Assembly: GCA_052400625.1 (NCBI GenBank)
Contig: JBQTGH010000007.1
Length of the DNA stretch: 64,000 nucleotides
Source of the DNA: Thermophagus sp052400625
Lineage (GTDB): Bacteria; Bacteroidota; Bacteroidia; Bacteroidales; Marinilabiliaceae
Strand: one strand, 5' to 3'
Shown one piece after another: positions 53,888-63,400 of this stretch. How positions within the stretch are numbered: the first letter of the stretch is position 1; the number at the start of each line of letters is the position of its first letter. The notes beneath the pieces were generated by a model. That model searched no databases and had not been told where the DNA came from. It saw nothing but the letters and a program-made list of their open reading frames with translations. Made by a program: the position numbers and the translations under genes.

Positions 53888-56053
53888 CTAATTTTGGGGT
53901 GTAAGTTCTATGGAGAAATTGGGCAGATCTATATCGGCATGTGGAGAGGAAGAGGTGGCTCTCATCACTTTAATAAATCCTGGATTTTCGGGTATTTCCA
54001 ATGGTTGAGTCCGCCATCTGGCATCAGGCAGGGGCGCCAATGAGAATTGGTCATCTTTTCCCCATCTGTTAAAATTCCTGATTAATAGGATGTTCATACC
54101 TTTTTTTAGGTTGAGAACGATTTTGCAGACTAAAGGTTGGTCAACCAGAAGATTGTTCTTCTTTAATACTTCTTTGGTGTTGAGCCACAGTTGTATGCCT
54201 TCATTACCGGTGACTTGAAAACAATATTGTTGCGGAGACTCAGAGGTGATTTCTACGAAATAATAATAGTTTGTCAATGGAAGTGGTGTAATATTTTTTC
54301 TTTTTTGAGAAAGGACGTTCCACGAACTTCTTGAAATCTGCAGTCGGTTTTCTCCTTTGGGATTTATGTGGAGCTCCTCAAATGGTCCGTAATAGGGCAT
54401 TGATCGAAACACACTTCCTGTTTGAAGCGTATCAGCCGTCGACCGAATGAAATGGTTGGCTTTGCCTTGCAATTGTACCAGGGATTTGGACGAGGCTGTT
54501 TCGACAATAACGGATCTTCCGGCTTCATGGTCCGTGAACCTCAGGGTCGCCTTTAATGGATTTTGAGTTTTTAGATTCCACTTAAAGTTTGTGATGGATG
54601 GTATGACGGCAAGTTGGTCTATCCCGCTCATGCTTTTGGCGGTGATCGCGTTAGTGAGGCTTAGAATGACGGTGTCGATGGGGCTTACAACCAATTGTTT
54701 TTCGGGCAATGGAAGGAGTGGTCCGTTCATTGAAATTTCCAGGACAGGGAGCTGCATCGGGTCGGCCATTGCAGGAGAAGTCCAAATAATTTCATGTTGT
54801 TGTTCCCGGTTGAAAAATTGGGTTTCAATGCCGCTTCCCAGAAATTTTACTTCCTTTATGGGGTAGTTTAATTTCGATAAAACAATTTTTTGAGATGCGG
54901 GTACCGAATCTACGAACAGATATAGCGAATTATTTTTCCAAGTAGCCGACCAAAATTTAGAATCTACCCCAATCGAATTTCCGTTGGTCCGGGTAAGCGC
55001 GCGATCATTTACTTTTATCCATCGTCCCATGTGGTTCAGGATTTCCAGTTCCATGGGATCCAAAGAACCATCCTTCTGCGGAGCTATATTAACGGCATAG
55101 TTTCCTCCTGAAGACACTACATTTACCAGTTCCCGTATTTTACTTCTGGCCGTTTGAAGAGCGTTAACCGTTTTCTTGTTTTTGTCAAAGCCTAAAGAAG
55201 GAGGAAAGAAAGCGGAACGGTATATCCAGGGAGTTTCGGGAATCATGTTTAGTGGTTGGTTGAACGGTGTTGCCAAAAAATCGCCCATGTCGTTCCCTAT
55301 TCCGTTGCTAATCAGGCATTGAGGTTGAATTTCTTTGATGAGGTCGTGCATCTCTTTGCTTTGAGCGGGAGTCGGTAGACCGGAGTAAAAATAGATGGAT
55401 GAGATATTATCATAGTTGGTTAATAATTCTTTAATCTGGCGTAGGTTGTATTGGTGGTGTTCGTGGGTGATGGGAGCTCCGTTGCGGGAGGTGATGGGCC
55501 ATGCAGCAGGCAGGTGCCAGTCGGTGAGGGAATAATTGATTCCCAGTCCGATATTTGCTTTTTTGCAGGCCTTGGCCAAATCGGCTAAAAGATCCCGGTT
55601 GAGCTGAGTGAAATCCACAATGTTGAAAGAGGTTGTTTCTGTTTTAAAAAGGCAAAAACCATCATGGTGCTTTACGGTGAATACTATGGTTTTTGCATTA
55701 ATATCTTTGGCCAGAGCGATAATTTCTTCCGGATTCCACTTTTTTGGGGAAAAGTTGCTGGCTATTTGTTGGTATTTGTCGGCGCCGATTCCGGCTATAG
55801 CCTGAATGTTTTCAGCTGGACCCTTAATATCTTTGTTGTTCCATTCACCTCCTAACGTGGAGTAAACGCCAAAATGGATGAAAAGAGAAATCCTGTTTGT
55901 TCCCCAGACTTCTTTCCATTGGGAAATCTCTGGGTCTGAGGTCTCTTTCTCTGGCGCTTTTTGTGGTTCCTCGTTTTTCGGAGAACATTGGGAAAGTAAA
56001 AGAATAATTAATAATAGATTGGTTATAAATGTAAAATGTGTTTTTTTTTGCAT
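53888..56053 (-). CDS. GH29-like alpha-L-fucosidase family lipoprotein, usual nucleophile absent
   Basis: A 721-residue lipoprotein (lipobox ILLLSQC). The GH29 barrel is clear: LFIHFGVYSTLGGEW, TIVFTVKHHDGFCLF, NRDLLADLAKACKKANIGLG and VVSSGGNYAVNIAPQKDG. The strand that normally carries the nucleophile as WFDG reads NISSIYFYSGLPT, so the Asp is replaced by Tyr and hydrolysis by the usual route is doubtful. The remaining part holds a beta domain and a C-terminal region of unknown type. ATG 56053 starts the signal peptide and is preceded by a perfect -7 box; a longer frame begins at 56149 but would span that box. Possibly a fucose-binding protein or an enzyme with a shifted nucleophile. Confidence 0.82.
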   Translation of the reverse strand: MQKKTHFTFITNLLLIILLLSQCSPKNEEPQKAPEKETSDPEISQWKEVWGTNRISLFIHFGVYSTLGGEWNNKDIKGPAENIQAIAGIGADKYQQIASNFSPKKWNPEEIIALAKDINAKTIVFTVKHHDGFCLFKTETTSFNIVDFTQLNRDLLADLAKACKKANIGLGINYSLTDWHLPAAWPITSRNGAPITHEHHQYNLRQIKELLTNYDNISSIYFYSGLPTPAQSKEMHDLIKEIQPQCLISNGIGNDMGDFLATPFNQPLNMIPETPWIYRSAFFPPSLGFDKNKKTVNALQTARSKIRELVNVVSSGGNYAVNIAPQKDGSLDPMELEILNHMGRWIKVNDRALTRTNGNSIGVDSKFWSATWKNNSLYLFVDSVPASQKIVLSKLNYPIKEVKFLGSGIETQFFNREQQHEIIWTSPAMADPMQLPVLEISMNGPLLPLPEKQLVVSPIDTVILSLTNAITAKSMSGIDQLAVIPSITNFKWNLKTQNPLKATLRFTDHEAGRSVIVETASSKSLVQLQGKANHFIRSTADTLQTGSVFRSMPYYGPFEELHINPKGENRLQISRSSWNVLSQKRKNITPLPLTNYYYFVEITSESPQQYCFQVTGNEGIQLWLNTKEVLKKNNLLVDQPLVCKIVLNLKKGMNILLIRNFNRWGKDDQFSLAPLPDARWRTQPLEIPENPGFIKVMRATSSSPHADIDLPNFSIELTPQN

Positions 56054-56080
56054 GGCTGTCTGATGATAATTTTGGACAGT

Positions 56081-56088
56081 CAAAGATA
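56081..56088 (-). promoter_or_regulatory. Candidate -7 promoter box for the GH29-like gene
   Basis: The minus strand reads TATCTTTG, an exact TAnnTTTG match, about 27 bp upstream of ATG 56053. It supports that start over the longer frame. Confidence 0.5.
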
Positions 56089-56339
56089 AGAATTCCTCTG
56101 CTATGGAACATGAAAATATCAAATACGCAAACCGAAAAGTCATAATCACAATTTTAAAGCCTACGAATACGTTAAATAATTGTATTTTTCGTGATCAAAA
56201 AGAGGTTGGATAGCATGAGCATGGGCAAAAGAGTTTCATGCTTCTTGTTCCATCTGCCAAGGGATGTGAAATGCCCTAGTTTTGGTGGTTTGCATTCATC
56301 TGAAGCTCCAGGAACCAATAATTTAAGTCGTTTTATACG

Positions 56340-56397
56340 GATGAAGCGAGCATGGCGATGTAAAAAAATTAGTCATGTGAGTCCCATTAGACCAATG
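56340..56397. repeat. Copy of inverted-repeat element upstream of the T9SS gene
   Basis: The left part ATGAAGCGAGCATGGCGATG (from 56341) matches the left arm of the element at 58401 in 16 of 20 bases; the right part AGTCATGTGAGTCCCATTAG then ACCAATG (56371-56397) matches its right arm in 16 of 23 and the motif at 6716 in 17 of 18. The arms pair poorly with each other here. The rest of the 56089-56417 gap holds an AGCATG/CATGCT hairpin (56213-56244) and no gene. Confidence 0.4.
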
Positions 56398-56417
56398 TTT
56401 TAGAAAATAAGATACTA

Positions 56418-57626
56418 ATGAAGTTGAATTTCTGCGCGATAATTTTAATCAATCTTTTTTCGGCTTTGTTGAGCTCCATTGCTTATGGTCAGATTTCTGC
56501 CGACAATGCGATTGTGGCCTTGACCGATTATCCTTCGGGTGCAAAGAATGATACCATTTTTTGTTTTCGGCAGGGCTTTCCAATGATTATAAAGTATGGA
56601 GATGGAGTGTTGGGATCTTCCTTAACCTGGTATCGGCACAATCCGGAAGACAACACATGGAATGAGGTGGTTCAGAATGGGGGACCTCAGTTAAACGTAT
56701 CTTCAGAAGGGGGGTATAGAGTGGTGGCAGAAGAAGAGGGAACGGAGGTTGCCGACAGGCGATTTTGGGTTTATAACAGTCAGGCCATAACGGAAGTAGA
56801 GGCCGGGGTTGTTGATGAGAACTGTTCCAAAGTTGAACTGTCTGTCTCTGCTACAACCAATCCCTTATATTATATTGATCCTTTGAGTGGAGTGGAGGTG
56901 GCATTGAGCTATCAATTGTCCTTTGAGTGGAAAACAGTGCCTGAAGGAGAGATGCAATTATCCGGTGAATCAGTTACTTTTGATGCCCCGTATGAAGATT
57001 TGATCTATGTCGTAACTGTTAAAGATCGGTTTGAAAATAGTTTAAATGACAGTGTGAATTATTCGGCGATAGCCGTAATGGCCGATTTTGAGGTGGAGAG
57101 CATGAAAGATACGGTCCTTAATGAGCGGCATGATGAGATTCAGGGCTCTGCTCCGTATGAGATTCGGTTTACGGATACTTCAAAGGGGAAAGTAAGCGCC
57201 AGGGAATGGACTTTTGGGACTCTTGGCAGATCCATCGATCAAGATCCTTTGTTTGTCTTTGCCGAGGCCGGCTTGCATGAGGTGACTCTTTATGTGTTAA
57301 ACCGCGAATCGGGATGTGAAAGCTTTAGTGATGTGTTTGAAGTAAATATTACAGAGTCGGAGCTGGAAGTTCCCAATGTCTTTACCCCCAATGGTGATGG
57401 TATAAATGATGAGTTCAGGGTTGCGTATAAATCGTTGAAAAAGTTTGAGATGGTTGTCTTCAATCGTTGGGGTAGAAAAGTTTTTGAGAGTAAAGATCCT
57501 GCTGTAGGATGGGATGGTTCCGGTCAGGCTCCCGGCGTATATTATTATTACATATATGGAGAAGGATACAACGAAGGGGAAGTTTATAAAAAGGGTGGAG
57601 CTGTCCATCTCATCAGAGGCAAATAA
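56418..57626 (+). CDS. Secreted protein with PKD domain and T9SS type B sorting domain
   Basis: A 402-residue exported protein. The signal peptide ends at AYGQ; Ig-like/PKD material follows (ENSLNDSVNYSAI, then a PKD domain with AREWTFGTLGRS and HEVTLYVLNRESGCESF). The C-terminus is the gliding-motility-associated CHU_C/type B T9SS sorting domain: EVPNVFTPNGDGINDEF, VVFNRWGRKVFES, VGWDGSGQAPGVYYYYI and a final HLIRGK. It is therefore exported through the type IX system to the cell surface. Related proteins are usually adhesins or structural surface proteins; no enzymatic domain is visible. Confidence 0.88.
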   Translation: MKLNFCAIILINLFSALLSSIAYGQISADNAIVALTDYPSGAKNDTIFCFRQGFPMIIKYGDGVLGSSLTWYRHNPEDNTWNEVVQNGGPQLNVSSEGGYRVVAEEEGTEVADRRFWVYNSQAITEVEAGVVDENCSKVELSVSATTNPLYYIDPLSGVEVALSYQLSFEWKTVPEGEMQLSGESVTFDAPYEDLIYVVTVKDRFENSLNDSVNYSAIAVMADFEVESMKDTVLNERHDEIQGSAPYEIRFTDTSKGKVSAREWTFGTLGRSIDQDPLFVFAEAGLHEVTLYVLNRESGCESFSDVFEVNITESELEVPNVFTPNGDGINDEFRVAYKSLKKFEMVVFNRWGRKVFESKDPAVGWDGSGQAPGVYYYYIYGEGYNEGEVYKKGGAVHLIRGK

Positions 57627-57707
57627 AGAAACGACTCTCACAGCTCGGTTTTTTTCGGAGAATTTATATTGAAAGAAGGTTTTCAGGAAGCTTTTTAAAA
57701 CCCAAAG

Positions 57708-57735
57708 GGCTGTCCGGTATTTTGGACAGCCTTTT
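57708..57735 (+). terminator. Rho-independent terminator after the T9SS gene
   Basis: GGCTGTCC (57708-57715) pairs with GGACAGCC (57724-57731) around an 8-nt loop and is followed by TTTT. It may also serve the convergent nitroreductase gene. Confidence 0.8.
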
Positions 57736-57788
57736 AATTTATAAGATTTGATGAAATGATTGAGGCAAAGGTTGTTATTAGATCTGCT

Positions 57789-58379
57789 TTAATCTTTGGG
57801 TTCAGAATCTTTAATAATGATTTCATCCAGAGGTCTTTTGGGAACGTGATGAGTTTGGTTTTTGTCACGCCAGTATTTGAAGTCCCCGTTTTTCATGTCT
57901 TCGATAACCACTTGTTCTCGTGGTTTTCCAAGTGCCAGGACTTCTACTATTCTAAGATGTTGGGGAAGGTTTAAAGCCTTCTGAAGCTTTAAACGGTCAA
58001 CCGATCCAATGATGCATCCGCCCAACCCTTGTTCTACGGCTCCCAAAAGAATACTTTGGGCTGCGATGCCATCATCACAGAAGTAAGTATCCGAGATGGT
58101 GGTGTCGTTGAGAATGATAATATAAGCAGAGGGGCGTTCCCCTTCTGAGGGACCATCCCAATCTTTCAAATAACCCGCCCAGGATAAATGGGGAAATATT
58201 TTTTCATTGGTTTTTGGGTGCCAAGAAATGAAATATTTCAGTGTCTGTGCATTTCGGGCCGAAGGAGATAACCGTGCCAGATCGACCAATCCTTCCAAAA
58301 CATATTCAGGAATTGATACATTCTGATAAAAACGGCGATAACTTCTATTGCGCCGGATTAAATCTTTTAAGTTGTTCAT
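57789..58379 (-). CDS. Nitroreductase-family flavoprotein
   Basis: A 196-residue FMN-dependent oxidoreductase: RRNRSYRRFYQNVSIP (FMN phosphate contacts), LARLSPSARNAQTLKYF, DDGIAAQSILLGAVEQGLGGCIIG and the C-terminal VEVLALGKPREQ. Members reduce nitroaromatics, quinones or flavins with NAD(P)H; physiological substrate unknown. A longer frame starts at 58418, but this would run through the inverted-repeat element; ATG 58379 (MNNLKDLI) matches the family N-terminus. It lies downstream of the superoxide dismutase on the same strand. Confidence 0.88.
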   Translation of the reverse strand: MNNLKDLIRRNRSYRRFYQNVSIPEYVLEGLVDLARLSPSARNAQTLKYFISWHPKTNEKIFPHLSWAGYLKDWDGPSEGERPSAYIIILNDTTISDTYFCDDGIAAQSILLGAVEQGLGGCIIGSVDRLKLQKALNLPQHLRIVEVLALGKPREQVVIEDMKNGDFKYWRDKNQTHHVPKRPLDEIIIKDSEPKD

Positions 58380-58400
58380 TGAATAAGGATTAATATACTC

Positions 58401-58464
58401 ATGAAACGAGCATGACAATACGTTTGTTAAACAAGAAGAATAAGCTTGGTCATGCTCGTTTTAT
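58401..58464. repeat. Inverted-repeat element between superoxide dismutase and nitroreductase genes
   Basis: ATGAAACGAGCATGAC (58401-58416) and GTCATGCTCGTTTTAT (58449-58464) are complementary at 15 of 16 positions with a 32-bp spacer. No T-run follows on either strand, so it is not a standard terminator. The architecture and core (GTCATG...CAT, then ATTAGACC) match elements at 30514-30583 and 56340-56397. Confidence 0.6.
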
Positions 58465-58523
58465 TAGACCATTGAATCAGATGTTTTTAAGGATAAAAAA
58501 ACAGTGTGGTCTGAGTTGGTATT

Positions 58524-59099
58524 TTAAAATCGTTTGGCCACCAGATTCCAGTCAACACAATTCCAAAAGCGTTGAATGTAATCGGGTCGTTTGTTTTGGT
58601 AATCCAGATAGTAAGCATGCTCCCATACATCGCATGTGAGAATTGGAGTCAATCCCCTACGCATTGGATTGCCGGCATTGCTTTCTTTGACGATTTCCAG
58701 TTTGCCATCGTTGTTTTTTACCAACCATGCCCAACCAGAACCAAATAGAGTGGCTGCAGCCTGTGAGAATTGTTCTTTGAATTTCTCAAACGAGCCAAAA
58801 GCTTCATCAATAGCCTTGGCAAGAGCACCCGAAGGAACGCCTCCTCCGTTGGGAGAAAGAGATGTGAAATAGAAGGTGTGATTCCATACCTGTGCGCCGT
58901 TGTTATAGATGCCTCCTTCGGCTTCTTTAACAATGGTTTCAAGATCTGCGTTCTCAAATTTGGTGCCCTGAATCAGGTTGTTGAGATTGTTGACATAAGC
59001 CTGATGGTGTTTGCCGTAATGGAACTCCAACGTTTTTTTTGAAATGTTTGGTTCCAATGCATCTAGTGCATAGGGTAATTGCGGAAGTGAAAATTTCAT
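58524..59099 (-). CDS. sod: Iron/manganese superoxide dismutase
   Basis: A 191-residue cytosolic enzyme that converts superoxide to oxygen and peroxide. The metal ligands are visible as His in LEFHYGKHHQAY and WNHTFYF, and Asp/His in CDVWEHAYYLDYQN. AAATLFGSGWAWLV and the C-terminal RPDYIQRFWNCVDW are standard. Sequence features lean to the Fe or cambialistic type. A perfect -7 box lies 90 bp upstream. Presence of SOD and OxyR indicates tolerance of at least some oxygen. Confidence 0.96.
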   Translation of the reverse strand: MKFSLPQLPYALDALEPNISKKTLEFHYGKHHQAYVNNLNNLIQGTKFENADLETIVKEAEGGIYNNGAQVWNHTFYFTSLSPNGGGVPSGALAKAIDEAFGSFEKFKEQFSQAAATLFGSGWAWLVKNNDGKLEIVKESNAGNPMRRGLTPILTCDVWEHAYYLDYQNKRPDYIQRFWNCVDWNLVAKRF

Positions 59100-59189
59100 G
59101 ATACTGCTATTTTAGAGTTTAATAAATCTTATTTGCAGCTGTAAAATAATGAAGTGTTTCAGTTTTATTGATAAACTAAACACCTCAAA

Positions 59190-59197
59190 CAAATATA
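59190..59197 (-). promoter_or_regulatory. Candidate -7 promoter box for sod
   Basis: The minus strand reads TATATTTG, an exact TAnnTTTG match, giving a leader of roughly 80 nt. No known operator sequence is recognised around it. Confidence 0.45.
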
Positions 59198-59314
59198 GGA
59201 AAAATCCTGTATTTTTTGATTATTTCTTTTTTGGAAAAAACGGGGATAATGACTGGTCGATTTATGGTGATAAATGACACCTTTTAGAATGGAATTTTAG
59301 ATAAAATAGTTTGT

Positions 59315-60394
59315 TTAAAAAATTCTTTTTTTCGTTTTTCGGTATTTTCCTGTGTAGTCTTGATCAATAAGTGGATTTGAGGTAGCCCTGCAAGGTACTG
59401 CCGGTCTTCTGCCGTGGTTTCGTAAACGAAAGTTTTGATTGAATTCGTATATGAGAGAGATTTCATGAGCTCCGGCTGATCTCCAGGCCAACCCACTAAT
59501 GGTGATGTCATAACTATATCCGAACCTCATGGGACCGTATCGATACGAGAGAGAGACCACAATGGCATCCTGATTAAATTTGTTTTCCTGTTTTTTGTCC
59601 AAAACTGGAAGCCCTCTGTACCAAATGCCTATTTCCAGAGGATCATTTGTCCAGTATGCTCCGATATCTGCCTGGTGGAAATCCTTTTGCCGCTGGATTC
59701 GATAGCTGCCAGTAAGTTTTCTCTCCCCTTTGGATTTTTTTCCTCTTTCTGTCCAGATGTTGATCCCTCCGAAAAAGACTAATTTTATTGGCAGTTTCAT
59801 GTTTTCACCCAGGAAAGAATAGTTGGGGGTAGAAAGGTGGTCGGCAGTGAGGCCGAACCACATTAGGGGGCTGTAGAAGAGAACGGAAGAGGCAAAATCA
59901 GCATATTGGGCTTTGTCATTGGTTAATTGATCCCATGATCCAGACGCGCCCCCCCCAATTTGTTCGTCGGCAAAACGTAGTTTGCTGAAATCGATGGATC
60001 TGTTGCCATAAGCAAATTGAATGGCAGGAACTGCCTGCCAATAATCTGAGATTTGGATGTTGTATGAATATTGCAGTGCCATCTGGGTCGAGGTTAATCC
60101 TGCAGTTCCTGCATGGTCTTGTATCAGTTGAATTCCAATGCCGCTGTTAAAGGTGTTAAAAAAGTTGTCGAACGAAACAGCATAAGTAGAAAAGGCATTC
60201 TCTATTCCCGGCCATTGATTGCGATAATTCATTATAAGTCTTCCACCATCAGTAGCACCTGCAAAGGAAGGACTCAGATAAAGCGGGGAGGCGTAAAACT
60301 GAGAGAAGTGAAGGTCTTGCGCATTGATGGTGGACATCGCAAAAACACTGAAAAACCAAATCGGACAGTATTTTATTAGAAGTTGTTTCAACAT
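59315..60394 (-). CDS. PorP/SprF family type IX secretion membrane protein
   Basis: A 359-residue outer-membrane beta-barrel protein. After the signal peptide (AMSTINAQ) comes the family start LHFSQFYASPLYLSPSFAG and repeated aromatic-rich strands (MNYRNQWPGI, SYAVSFDN-like segments, LTADHLSTPNYSFLG, FGYSYDITISGL, HEISLIYEF). PorP/SprF proteins work with T9SS to place particular surface cargo. It begins 17 nt after the giant PKD protein with a type B sorting domain, the usual cargo-partner pairing. The C-terminal 35 residues are basic and lie beyond the barrel. Confidence 0.9.
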   Translation of the reverse strand: MLKQLLIKYCPIWFFSVFAMSTINAQDLHFSQFYASPLYLSPSFAGATDGGRLIMNYRNQWPGIENAFSTYAVSFDNFFNTFNSGIGIQLIQDHAGTAGLTSTQMALQYSYNIQISDYWQAVPAIQFAYGNRSIDFSKLRFADEQIGGGASGSWDQLTNDKAQYADFASSVLFYSPLMWFGLTADHLSTPNYSFLGENMKLPIKLVFFGGINIWTERGKKSKGERKLTGSYRIQRQKDFHQADIGAYWTNDPLEIGIWYRGLPVLDKKQENKFNQDAIVVSLSYRYGPMRFGYSYDITISGLAWRSAGAHEISLIYEFNQNFRLRNHGRRPAVPCRATSNPLIDQDYTGKYRKTKKRIF

Positions 60395-60411
60395 AAATAT
60401 TGTTTTTTCCG

Positions 60412-63400
60412 CTACCTGAGTAAGGTTACATCACCGGTCTTTTCAATTCGTCTTCCATCGCTATATTTGACAATTACACGCCAGATATAAACTCCCTGAG
60501 GACACAGACTGTTTCTATAATATCCGTCCCATCCACGACTAATGTCCTTACTCTCAAAAATTAATTCGCCCCACCTTGAATAAATTTGTAACTGGTATTC
60601 TACAATTCCTTTTTGAACAAAGGGGTAAAATATCAGATTGTGTCGATCGCCGTATTGATATTTTCCATCGGAAGGCCCGTTTTTGCCGGGAGTAAAAGCA
60701 TTGGGAAAGCTGATTTGCCCTCCTTGCATTGCTTTTACGGCATTAGGAATTGTTAGTTTATCACTGCAGTTGAATTCGTTAAAGACCTCCAGGGTGACAT
60801 CGTAACTTCCGGTTCTGTCATAAATATGAGTGGGCGAAAAATCATTGGATGTGGTTCCCTCTCCCATTTCCCAAAAATATGAAACTGCACCTTCCGATTT
60901 GTTCAGAAAAGTAACGCCATCAGTAGGAATATATACCACTTTTGGAACAGGTTCGAAAAGTGCTGTTGGAACAGGATGAACCTGAATACTAACAGATGAT
61001 TCAGTGGATTGTCCTCCTGCGCCGTAAGCAGTAAGGGAGACGGTATAGTCTCCGGGAATTCTGTAAGTGTGTGATGGCGTTCTTTCATCCGAAAATGTAC
61101 CATCGCCAAAGTCCCATAAAAAGGCGTTGGCATCCAGGGTGTTGTTGAAGAATTCAACGGTCAGTGGAAGACATCCGGAAGTATCGGGACCATAAACGAT
61201 GGAAGGCGTCATTGGGGTTATTGATATGGATTTTGACAAGATGGCTTCGCAATAATCACTGAAGGCCCTAAGCGAAATGTTATAATTGCCCGAAATGTTG
61301 TATTGATGGTTTTGAGGTTGGGCCAAATCCGAACCGGTTCCATCCCCAAAGTCCCAGTAAAAGTTCCAAGTGCCGTTGGTCTGATTGTCCAAACTGACCG
61401 TTCTGTCCGGCATTTGGAGAATTTCTGGGGTTACGCTGAAATTGGGTTGAGGGGTAGAAAAAACGGTTACTTGAACCGATGCTTCTTCGGGACACCCGAA
61501 GGAAGATATGCCTGTGACTTTTGCGGTCAGAGAGATCGTTTCGGTGGTGTTGTTTTCAAAAGTATGAATGGATTGGTATTGAGCTGTCGTGGTGGTTCCA
61601 TATCCAAAATCCCATTGATATTCTTTTGCCCCTGCCTCTGTCGAGAGTTGTGAGGTAAGAGGCGAACAACCCTCTTGGGGGTTTGCGGTTAGAGTTATTT
61701 CTCGCACAGGATAGACTGTGGTGTAAAGTGTTTGCACATCAGAGCAGCCAAAAGAGTTTTCAGCGGTTAGTTCCACACGAAAGGACTGGACGTAATTCTG
61801 TGAATTGGTAAAAGTATGTTTGGGTGATTCTTCATGGCTAATGGATGTGCTATCTCCAAAATTCCATGAATATTGAGTGGCGCCCGTGGATGTGTTCGAA
61901 AAGAATACTTCGAGTGGCGAACAGCCAGCAATTGGTTCTGCCTCGAAAAATGCTATGGGAACAGGTTTAAGGATTAGCTCCCGTAAAGTAGTATCATTGC
62001 AGCCACTATTGTTGTTGGCTTGTAGCATTATAATAAGAGTGTCGGGTTCGGTTTTGTTGGTTGCAAATATGTGTGAGGGATTTTCCAGATTGGAGGCACT
62101 CCCATCCCCAAAATCCCAGTGGAAGTTGTCTGCATTTATGGAATTGTTTTCAAAGTTGATTTCAACTGATGAACAATTTTCGCTTTCGAAAGGTGCTATT
62201 TGCGCAATGGCTTGGGGTAAAAACTCAACGCCTTGAGAAACTTCAGCCCAGCAGCCATCAGGTGTAACTTCTCGCCATGTAAATGTGTAGCTTCCATGAG
62301 TGTCCACTTCTACTGCTGTGAAGGGACTGTTACTGTCATTGATGGTTGCATTACCCGGCCCAGAAATTACTGTCCAATGTCCTCCTGCAGTGTCGGGGAA
62401 AGCTTCAATTGTTCCGGTTGTTCCGCAAATTTGATAATCATCGGCGATGTTCGGTTCCGGAGTTTTGGAAAATGTAACCGAAATAGTATCCGCATCTTTA
62501 CAACCCTCTTTATTGAGTTCCCAAGCCAATAGATAAGTCCCATACTGATCGGCAGTAACGAGAGAATTTCCTTGCGTTGGGTCTTCAAAAAGTAAGGATC
62601 CGGGGCCAGAAATAACAGACCAATGAGAGGAATCTGCCTCGTAGAAGTTTCCTTGTAGTTGATAGTCAGTTGAACAGGTTTGTTCATCTGATCCAGCGTT
62701 GGCTAGTGGTTGTTCTTTAACAATTACTGAAACAGTGGTCTGGTCGGAGCATCCCAAATCATCAAAGACCTGGTAAACAAAGTTAAAAGTGCCTGTCTCG
62801 GCGGAATGAAAATCGGGATTGGCAATGTCTGTAGCAGAGAGTTTATCTGTGTTAGGACCAGACCATTGGTGTGCGGAATAGATGGTGCTACCCCCCGAAA
62901 CGATGGGCGATAATTCAACGATTTGTCCGGCACAGGCAATAATTGGATTGGGGTCAAAGTTTACTGAAACATCCTGAACCTCAATGGTGATGTCGGTTTG
63001 ATTGGTACAACCGGTATTGTCGGATACCAATGCGGTGAGATGGTGGCTTCCTACCACTACGGTGTTAAAGGTTGGATTGATAATATTGGTAGTACTTAGA
63101 GGGATAGTATCACCTATCCATTGTATGGAATAGGGTGGGGTTCCTCCCGTAACTTCTGCATTGAGCTGGAGATCTATTCCCGGGCACAGAAAAATGGCGT
63201 TTCCCGGTACAATATTTATATCCGGAGCTCCTTTAACTTCCAAATTGATTGATCCGATGGTGGAACATCCGTTTGAATTGGTGACTTCATATTGAATGGT
63301 ATGTGTTCCTGGTCCTGCTTCAGAGGGATTGAATGTTCCAGAGGTTGGGTTGATTCCTGGGCCAGACCATGTGCCTCCGGGCGTAGCGGGAATAAGCGTG

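Noticed and set aside
56054..56149. Longer start for the GH29-like gene
   Set aside because: It spans an exact -7 promoter box and places the lipoprotein signal 33 residues into the protein.
58380..58418. Longer start for the nitroreductase
   Set aside because: The extension runs through the inverted-repeat element and does not match the family N-terminus.
58401..58464. Rho-independent terminator for sod
   Set aside because: Long spacer and no T-run on the relevant side; better seen as a repeat element.
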